A DNA stretch of 29,383 nucleotides from CAYNTC01 sp964432925 (GTDB taxonomy: Bacteria; Planctomycetota; Phycisphaerae; Sedimentisphaerales; Anaerobacaceae). Each line of letters starts with the position of its first letter. Positions within the stretch are counted from its first letter, which is position 1. Position numbers and translations under genes: made by a program. The notes below the pieces were generated by a model, which ran no database searches, was not told the origin of the DNA, and worked only from the letters and a program-made list of their open reading frames with translations. The stretch covers positions 1 to 29,383 of the forward strand of contig CAYSPM010000014.1 of the NCBI GenBank assembly GCA_964432925.1, read 5' to 3'. This document shows positions 7,912-13,722 of the stretch, piece by piece.

Positions 7912-9270
7912 TCACGAGTTGCGGGGCACTAATTCCAATATCTCCTTAGGAGTCGTGTTCTCATTTAAACTAACAAGTTTATCTTCTTCTTTCGGCTGAA
8001 GCAAGCTGCCAAGTGCCTGGAAGAATTCATTTTTCTGGGCAACGCCTTTGAAATTTCTCTTTGCCCATTCGCTGGTATATCCCAGTCCGCATTTTTGTTG
8101 CAGCACCGAATGAGCGTAAACTATATGTGCGCCTTTCAAGAAAATCGGCACTAATGGCGATAGTTCCTCACTTGCGAAGTCGTCCACAAATTTCTGGCCG
8201 GGACTGTTCATTTCTGTCCCTACGACTACGGGCAGGTACAGTTTCTCGACCAGCTCGATTACGTGGTAAAGGTTCTTTAGCTTTTGCTCAGAAGTCCCCG
8301 GCCCATAGTTGCGATCCGGGATGACATTGATGGCAGCTGCACCGGTACTCATAGCTACATTTAGAAGCTCTTCGATAGCCTGCTCACCCTCGCTCGTCCC
8401 ATCCAGCCACGTCATGGTTGGGATTGCTCCGGCAGCCAGCAGGAATTGGTTTGTATCAGCCATGCGCGGGAACGAGCCCTTATCCGGCAAAACATATCCA
8501 ACACCTCCGCGTTTCATCGTCTTAGCCCGGATTGTATTTAGAAGTTCTCTGCCCTCCGGTAGCTGTGTGAATTTAATCTGCACACCGAGTTTTTTAAACC
8601 AGAATTTAGTAAGCTCGTCGGTGTCTTTAAAAATCTCCTTTGCCTTTCGAGCGTATGCAAGACACATGTGTCGCTCCGTCGCATTGCCCGATGGTGTTAG
8701 AATAAGCACATCCTGCTCATAGTCCAACTCGGCTGGCTTTAGATATTGATTAACTCGCAGCATTAAATCTCTGTTTCTTTGCTGTGCAGTTTCGCGAAGC
8801 CCTTTTAAAAACTCAAGCAGTTCACCCTGTAGCTTTGCACTTGGAAACCCCACACCCATGTGATACGAGATACCAGGCTCTCCGGGAGAATTGATAACCC
8901 TATCGGAAAATTCCGGCACAAACACCCGTGTTTCTATACCTGCGCAGCCTTTAAGGCCGAGCATCCTCGCCGCCTCAAGAAACTCCTCAAGTGCGTCCAA
9001 AACATCAAAGTCCACGACTTCTGCCACGGCAAGTCCTGCCTTGCGCGCCAGCCACGCAAACTTGCTTGGAGAATAGCCGTAACTATTGTAGGAGAAGAAA
9101 GTGTGACAGTGCAGATTAACATCCGTGCCCGGTTGCGGTAAAGTAACCTCACCAGATGAGACCTTCTCACACAGCGATAATAGAGCTTCCTTTCGCTCGG
9201 CAGGATCGAAACTATCCAGCTTGCGTTCAAGTTCTTCTATCAAGTTACCGGCTCTGGGAAAATTGTTCAT
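7912..9270 (-). CDS. PHP-domain protein of the rhamnose cluster
   Basis: A 452-residue cytosolic protein. Residues about 50-75 read VNLHCHTFFSYNSYGYSP, the HxH opening motif of PHP (polymerase and histidinol phosphatase) metal-dependent hydrolases. Further candidate metal ligands are the Glu of GIETRVF, the His of YHMGVG, the late VGTEMNSPGQ stretch and the His of VYAHSVL. PHP proteins usually cleave phosphoesters. The gene lies 27 nt upstream of the MDR start and about 250 nt after rhaB, so it is most likely co-transcribed with them. No rhamnose enzyme of this kind is known to me, and its role is open. Its ribosome site falls in a small palindrome. Confidence 0.75.
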   Translation of the reverse strand: MNNFPRAGNLIEELERKLDSFDPAERKEALLSLCEKVSSGEVTLPQPGTDVNLHCHTFFSYNSYGYSPSKFAWLARKAGLAVAEVVDFDVLDALEEFLEAARMLGLKGCAGIETRVFVPEFSDRVINSPGEPGISYHMGVGFPSAKLQGELLEFLKGLRETAQQRNRDLMLRVNQYLKPAELDYEQDVLILTPSGNATERHMCLAYARKAKEIFKDTDELTKFWFKKLGVQIKFTQLPEGRELLNTIRAKTMKRGGVGYVLPDKGSFPRMADTNQFLLAAGAIPTMTWLDGTSEGEQAIEELLNVAMSTGAAAINVIPDRNYGPGTSEQKLKNLYHVIELVEKLYLPVVVGTEMNSPGQKFVDDFASEELSPLVPIFLKGAHIVYAHSVLQQKCGLGYTSEWAKRNFKGVAQKNEFFQALGSLLQPKEEDKLVSLNENTTPKEILELVPRNS

Positions 9271-9275
9271 TTTTA

Positions 9276-9290
9276 TCCGCCTACGGCGGA
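9276..9290. repeat. palindrome over the ribosome site of the PHP gene
   Basis: TCCGCC-TAC-GGCGGA forms a 6-bp stem with a 3-nt loop. On the minus strand its 3' arm GGCGGA is the only Shine-Dalgarno-like sequence before the ATG at 9270. The hairpin could therefore limit translation of the PHP protein. Confidence 0.6.
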
Positions 9291-9304
9291 GTTTATAGTT
9301 GATT

Positions 9305-9318
9305 GTTCATCGATGAAC
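9305..9318. repeat. perfect 14-bp palindrome GTTCATCGATGAAC
   Basis: A perfectly symmetric 14-bp sequence in the rhaB-PHP spacer. It could be a protein-binding site or part of the repeat cluster in this spacer. No matching second copy was seen. Confidence 0.5.
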
Positions 9319-9346
9319 TACGAACAAAGCTGGTAGGGTGAGACTT

Positions 9347-9381
9347 TCATCCTTCGCAGTCCCTAAGGGACGGAGAATGGA
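9347..9381. repeat. 35-bp repeat with exchangeable palindromic core (copy 1)
   Basis: Arms TCATCCTTCGCAG and GGAGAATGGA flank the core TCCCTAAGGGAC. An inverted copy at 25786-25820 has identical arms but a different palindromic core. It lies in the rhaB-PHP spacer, 33 bp before the assembly gap. Confidence 0.75.
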
Positions 9382-9414
9382 TGCTACACCGTAATATAAT
9401 TGGTGGGCTAAAGC

Positions 9415-9514
9415 NNNNNNNNNNNNNNNNNNNNNNNNNNNNNNNNNNNNNNNNNNNNNNNNNNNNNNNNNNNNNNNNNNNNNNNNNNNNNNNNNNNNNN
9501 NNNNNNNNNNNNNN
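9415..9514. other. assembly gap of exactly 100 N
   Basis: A fixed-length scaffold gap in the rhaB-PHP spacer. The flanks GGTGGGCTAAAGC and GCCCACCCTAC are two parts of one dispersed repeat (see 1221-1240), so the contigs probably broke on that repeat. The real distance is unknown and could be close to zero. The gap ends 7 bases before the rhaB stop codon, so no gene is cut. Confidence 0.97.
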
Positions 9515-9521
9515 GCCCACC

Positions 9522-11063
9522 CTACGGATAGTATATTTTATTGTACTGTTCGAGCCAGATTTCACTATCTTGCGGCTGGTATTCTTTCAGTTCAAACGAG
9601 TTGCGTACAATTTCTCTAACTTCTGCCAGCGATTTAACCTGCCCTGTTGCTCTGGCTTGCATTAGGATATTGCCGCTGGCGGTTGCCTCGATCGGGCCGG
9701 TGATGACTCTTTTGCCCAAAGCATTAGCTGTGAACTGACAAAGCAGCTCATTCTGTATACCTCCTCCTACAACGTGAAGTACGTCAATTTCGTGTCCGGC
9801 AATATCCTCAATTGCTTTCATCACCGACCTGTATTTCAAAGCAAGGCTCTCAAGCAGCATTCTTATCATTTGTCCTTTGTCGTTGGTTGTCACTTGTCCT
9901 GTTTTAGAAAGGTATTCATTTATTCTCTTAGGCATGTCACCCGGGGCCAGAAAGTCGGTGTAATCAACATCAATATGACCTGCAAAAGGCTCAGCTTTTT
10001 CAGCCATTCTACTGAGCTGGACATAGGATAGGTCTTGGCCTTGTTGTTGCCACTGTCGTTTGCACTCCTGCACCAGCCACAAACCCATAATATTTTTCAA
10101 AAGGCGAATTGTATTTTCAACTCCTCCCTCGTTTGTGAACTCGTATTCGAAGGTCTTGTCATTGATGATTGCCTCGGGTATTTCAATTCCCATAAGCGAC
10201 CATGTGCCCGATGAAAGGTAAGCCCATCTCTCATCGGCGGCGGGCACCGCCGCCACGGCTGATGCTGTATCGTGTGAGGCCGTCGCAATGATAGGTATAT
10301 GATCACAGTTGAGTTCTTCAGCAACTTGTTTACTTAGCTGACGGACGATCGTGCCGGGTTCGAAAATAGCCGGCATGATATCGATCGGAAGTCCCAATTT
10401 ATTAAATATTTGCTCTGACCACTGCCCCTTTTTCATATCCATAAGTTGAGATGTACTGGCAAGAGTGTATTCAGCAAAAACGTGTCCACATAAACTATAC
10501 GAGATTAAATCCGCCATGAAGATTAACTTTTTGGCCTTAGCCAAAACATCTGAATTCGTTAGTCGCATTGCTAATAGTTGATAGACTGAATTAAGCTGCA
10601 TAAACTGGATGCCGGTGTTTTCATAGATTTGGCGTTTACCCCGTGAGATATTACTTACATTTGAGGTCTTGCATCTCTGCTTATTCAGGTCTATCTCACG
10701 GGGTTTACTTATGAGCTCGAATGCCTTTTCCATGATTCCATCGGTTCGGCTGTCTCGATAGTGGTAAGGATTTTCAATTAGTTTTCCGTCAGCACCGATA
10801 AGTCCGAAATCAACGCCCCAACTATCAACGCCGATTCCCTCGACCCTGTCGCCAGCTTCTTTTACTGCTTTGCGTATGCCGACCTTAACCTCCGAGAGTA
10901 GCTGGCCAAAATCCCAGCGCAGTGATTCTTTCTCCTGGATCGGCCCATTATTAAAGCGGTGGACCTCATCAAGAGTCAGCTTCTTAGGCGATACTGAACC
11001 CAGCATTACTCTGCCGCTTTCAGCACCGAGGTCAACCGCGATATATTTTTTCTTTTCTGCCAT
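9522..11063 (-). CDS. rhaB: Rhamnulokinase with in-frame insertion
   Basis: An FGGY-family sugar kinase of 513 residues that phosphorylates L-rhamnulose at O1. RhaB motifs: VDLGAESGRVMLG, HRFNNGP, GIGVDSWGVDFGLI, YRDSRTDGIM, TGIQFMQLNSVYQL, ASHDTASAVAAVP, LSSGTWSLMGIE, TNEGG, LKNIMGLWLVQE and HVVGGGIQNELLCQF. The ATG used has AAGGAA just upstream; an in-frame TTG two codons earlier is less likely. About 23 extra residues (PREIDLNKQRCKTSNVSNIS and neighbours) sit between the conserved DGIMEKAFELISK and IYENTGIQFM blocks, and in DNA they form an inverted-repeat element (10639-10703). The reading frame stays open. It is the first gene of the cluster. It resembles RhaB more than the related LsrK. 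Confidence 0.95.
   Translation of the reverse strand: MAEKKKYIAVDLGAESGRVMLGSVSPKKLTLDEVHRFNNGPIQEKESLRWDFGQLLSEVKVGIRKAVKEAGDRVEGIGVDSWGVDFGLIGADGKLIENPYHYRDSRTDGIMEKAFELISKPREIDLNKQRCKTSNVSNISRGKRQIYENTGIQFMQLNSVYQLLAMRLTNSDVLAKAKKLIFMADLISYSLCGHVFAEYTLASTSQLMDMKKGQWSEQIFNKLGLPIDIMPAIFEPGTIVRQLSKQVAEELNCDHIPIIATASHDTASAVAAVPAADERWAYLSSGTWSLMGIEIPEAIINDKTFEYEFTNEGGVENTIRLLKNIMGLWLVQECKRQWQQQGQDLSYVQLSRMAEKAEPFAGHIDVDYTDFLAPGDMPKRINEYLSKTGQVTTNDKGQMIRMLLESLALKYRSVMKAIEDIAGHEIDVLHVVGGGIQNELLCQFTANALGKRVITGPIEATASGNILMQARATGQVKSLAEVREIVRNSFELKEYQPQDSEIWLEQYNKIYYP
10639..10703. mobile_element. 65-bp palindromic element inserted in frame in rhaB
   Basis: Terminal arms CCCCGTGAGATA (10639-10650) and TATCTCACGGGG (10692-10703) are perfect inverted repeats. 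On the coding strand the element is flanked on both sides by TAAA, which looks like a 4-bp target duplication. Element plus one TAAA is 69 bp, exactly 23 codons, matching the extra residues in the kinase. It contains no gene of its own. It is comparable in behaviour to the palindromic elements that insert into Rickettsia genes, but no relationship is claimed. Confidence 0.75.
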
Positions 11064-11103
11064 CGACAATTCCTTAATAGTGATTGGTAATTGGTGAGTA
11101 GTG

Positions 11104-11124
11104 AATGGTTAATCAATAACCATT
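11104..11124. promoter_or_regulatory. candidate operator upstream of rhaB
   Basis: AATGGTTA and TAACCATT form a perfect 8-bp inverted repeat around 5 bases. It lies about 40 bp upstream of the rhaB ATG and downstream of the predicted promoter, a position suited to repression. Related ATGGTTA half-sites occur again towards 11140. No regulator gene is encoded nearby. Confidence 0.45.
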
Positions 11125-11170
11125 TAAGCAGTAACCATCTAACCAATCGCCTCTCGATCGTAAAGACGAT

Positions 11171-11199
11171 TTTATAACTTGGATTCTTTAGCAGTGCAA
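11171..11199 (-). promoter_or_regulatory. sigma70-type promoter for the rhamnose cluster
   Basis: On the minus strand, TTGCAC (11199-11194), a 17-bp spacer and TATAAA (11176-11171) make a near-consensus promoter. Transcription would start about 100 bp before rhaB and read through the palindromic operator candidate. Confidence 0.6.
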
Positions 11200-11217
11200 A
11201 CCGAAAATCAGGGAGAA

Positions 11218-11446
11218 TGCGTAGTGACCCCTTAAAAACAAGACACTTTTAATCGGCAGCGAGGCTACCATACGCAGCCGCAACTTCACTCGGGGTTCTG
11301 TACCCAAGAACTGAATGTGTCCGTTCTTGGTTGTGATAATTCACATAAGCTCCAATAGCAGCCCGGCTTTTCGACAACGAATTATAAACATTGGCCCAAG
11401 CCTCATCTCCCTTTCATTGTACGAATCACTTGTTCAATATTAGGGA
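11218..11446 (-). pseudogene. decayed IS3-family transposase C-terminus with terminal repeat
   Basis: Minus-strand translation gives NIEQVIRTMKG, then after one extra G (near 11405-11410) DEAWANVYNS, YVNYHNQERTHSVLGYRTP, SEVAAAYGSLAAD and stop at 11249. This is the C-terminal end of an IS3-type integrase-core transposase. The sequence after the stop, TGACCCCTTAAAAACAAGAC on the plus strand, resembles an IS3-group terminal inverted repeat. Only about the last 65 codons remain, with a frameshift, and the catalytic residues upstream are gone. It lies between the divergent rhaB and arabinofuranosidase promoters. Confidence 0.85.
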
Positions 11447-11619
11447 GTGTATGAAAAGTTCAAAGTGATTTTTTAGTTTAAGCTGATACTTCCCATTACA
11501 GGGTAGTGCGTTACCGGATGGACTGCAAATCGGGAGAAGGGACGGCATATCAATACACGCAAGAAATATCCAAGCGATTCAGGCCATTCGCGGCAAGAAG
11601 TGGATAGGATATAATAGAA

Positions 11620-11647
11620 TTGCATTCTGAGTGATTTGGCTTACAAT
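11620..11647 (+). promoter_or_regulatory. candidate promoter of the GH51 gene pair
   Basis: TTGCAT (11620-11625), a 16-bp spacer and TACAAT (11642-11647) lie about 60 bp before the first arabinofuranosidase. The stretch from the IS3 remnant to here (11447-11619) shows no gene that I can support. Confidence 0.45.
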
Positions 11648-11706
11648 ATCGCCCATGAGGATGCCGCTTTCACGAATATAACACAGAAAAAGGAAAGGGG
11701 TCTAAC

Positions 11707-13680
11707 ATGTTCAGAGCTAAATGTCTTGGTATGGCCTGCATAGCAATAGCGATGCTTGCTGGTTCATATCAGATGGGCCTTGCCGAACCAACAGCCGAGG
11801 CAGTGAAACAGGCTGAGGTGACGATTGATGCTGAAAAAGTTGGTGAGCCGATTTCCAAGTATATCTACGGCCAGTTTATCGAGCACCTCGGACGCTGTAT
11901 TTATGGCGGTATATGGGCGGAGATGATAGAAGATCGTAAGTTTTATTACTCGATAACCGACGATTTTAATCCATGGGCCACCGCAACAGACCCATTTTGG
12001 CGAGCAGGGCCATACAAATATCTAAATGCCTCTCCCTGGAAAGTCATCGGGCCAGCCGGCACGGTCACAATGGATTCCGCAAACGCCTACGTCGGAGAGC
12101 ATTCACCGGTTATTAATCTGCCCGGCGATGGAACGATAGCGGGAATCTCACAGGATGGTCTGGCACTTATAAAGGATAAAAAATATATCGGTAGGATCGT
12201 CCTTGCCGGAGACGAAGGTGCTTTGCCGGTTTGGGTGCGACTGGTGTTGGACGATGGTCAAACCATTGGTCAGGTCATCGGCAAGATAAGCTCCGAATTT
12301 CAGGTATTTCCTTTGATATTTACGGCTCCATCCTCGAGTGAAAATGTCACAATCGAAATTTATAGTAAAGGGGCTGGAAAATTCAAAATCGGGACACTGT
12401 CATTAATGCCGGCGGACAACATCAAGGGTTGGCGTAAAGATGTTGTTGCATTGTTAAAAGAGCTTAATTCACCTGTATATCGCTGGCCGGGCGGCAACTT
12501 TGTAAGCGGCTACAATTGGCGGGACGGAATTGGCCAACGCGACAAAAGGCCTCCACGGAAAAACCCCGCCTGGAAAGGTGTCGAGCACAACGATGTCGGT
12601 ATCCATGAATATATGGAGTTAATGGAATTGATAGGTGCAGAACCGTTTATTGCAGTTAATACGGGCCTTGGCACCGTTGAAGAAGTTGCAGACGAGGTCC
12701 AATACTGTAACGGCTCAGCCGATACGCCCTTGGGAAAGCAGCGCGGCCAGAATGGTCATCCTGAGCCATTTAACGTTAAATGGTGGGCTGTGGGTAATGA
12801 AATGTACGGTTCATGGCAACTGGGACACATGTCTCTGGAAGAATACGTGAAAAAGCATAACCGTGTAGCTGAGGCGATGTGGAAGGTTGACAGAAGTATT
12901 AAACTGATCGGCGTTGGCGAGGTAGGCCAATGGAGCGAGAGCATGCTGAAGGTCTGCTCAGATTATATGAACCTTATCAGTGAGCATATTTACTGCAAAG
13001 AAAAGAGTGATGTCACTGAACATACAAGGCAATTAGCTGAACAGATAAAGCGTAAAGCAGATGAACATAGAGAATACCGCGAGGAAATCAATGAATTAAG
13101 GGGTAAGGATATTCGGATTGCTATGGACGAATGGAATTATTGGTACGGTAACTATATATACGGCGAGTTGGGAGTTCGGTATCATCTTAAGGATGCCCTC
13201 GGTGTTGCTATTGGCTTACATGAATATTTTAGAAATAGCGATCTGTATTTTATGGCTAATTACGCCCAGACAGTCAACGTCATCGGCTGCATCAAGACCA
13301 GCAGGACCGCCGCCGCTTTCGAGACGACGGGCCTAGTTTTGAAACTTTACCGCGCCAACTTTGGCTCCCTTCCGATTGAAGTCACTGGTGACATCGCACC
13401 GATAGATGTAGCAGCCGCATGGACCCAAGACCGCAAGACCTTTACGGTTGGCGTAGTTAATCCTACGGACCAAGCGTGTGAGATCACAATGGACCTAAGA
13501 GGCGTACAACTTGCCGGCACCGGCACGCTTGGACTGATTGCCCACTCAGACCCTATGGCTTACAATGAGCCCGGCGAAGAACCCAACGTTTTGATTGAAG
13601 AAAAGCCGGTTACAAATGTCTCTGACCGGTTGACTGTGCCGCCCCTTAGTATTAGCCTTTACAAATTGACTGTTCGATGA
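11707..13680 (+). CDS. Secreted GH51 alpha-L-arabinofuranosidase, first copy
   Basis: Predicted to release terminal L-arabinofuranose from arabinan or arabinoxylan outside the cytoplasm. The 657-residue product starts with a signal peptide (basic MFRAK, then a hydrophobic stretch, cleavage likely after MGLAEP or nearby). GH51 blocks are clear: ISKYIYGQFIEHLGRCIYGG, SPVYRWPGGNFVSGYNWRDG, WWAVGNEMYGSWQLG with acid/base Glu365, and IAMDEWNYWYG with nucleophile Glu475. A C-terminal beta domain follows (VAAAWTQDRKTFTVGVVNPT, LSISLYKLTVR). AAAGGGG precedes the ATG. A second, related gene follows after 42 nt, so the two form an operon. The exact glycan cannot be read from sequence. Confidence 0.95.
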   Translation: MFRAKCLGMACIAIAMLAGSYQMGLAEPTAEAVKQAEVTIDAEKVGEPISKYIYGQFIEHLGRCIYGGIWAEMIEDRKFYYSITDDFNPWATATDPFWRAGPYKYLNASPWKVIGPAGTVTMDSANAYVGEHSPVINLPGDGTIAGISQDGLALIKDKKYIGRIVLAGDEGALPVWVRLVLDDGQTIGQVIGKISSEFQVFPLIFTAPSSSENVTIEIYSKGAGKFKIGTLSLMPADNIKGWRKDVVALLKELNSPVYRWPGGNFVSGYNWRDGIGQRDKRPPRKNPAWKGVEHNDVGIHEYMELMELIGAEPFIAVNTGLGTVEEVADEVQYCNGSADTPLGKQRGQNGHPEPFNVKWWAVGNEMYGSWQLGHMSLEEYVKKHNRVAEAMWKVDRSIKLIGVGEVGQWSESMLKVCSDYMNLISEHIYCKEKSDVTEHTRQLAEQIKRKADEHREYREEINELRGKDIRIAMDEWNYWYGNYIYGELGVRYHLKDALGVAIGLHEYFRNSDLYFMANYAQTVNVIGCIKTSRTAAAFETTGLVLKLYRANFGSLPIEVTGDIAPIDVAAAWTQDRKTFTVGVVNPTDQACEITMDLRGVQLAGTGTLGLIAHSDPMAYNEPGEEPNVLIEEKPVTNVSDRLTVPPLSISLYKLTVR

Positions 13681-13722
13681 GCCATTAATGTCAGCAAGCT
13701 AAAAGTTGAAAGGAGATTTGAT

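Noticed and set aside
9522..11063. FGGY kinase as LsrK (autoinducer-2 kinase), given the LsrF/LsrE-like genes
   Set aside because: HRFNNGP, GVDSWGVDFGLI, TGIQFMQLNSVYQL and adjacency to RhaA fit RhaB, so a true lsr operon is unlikely.
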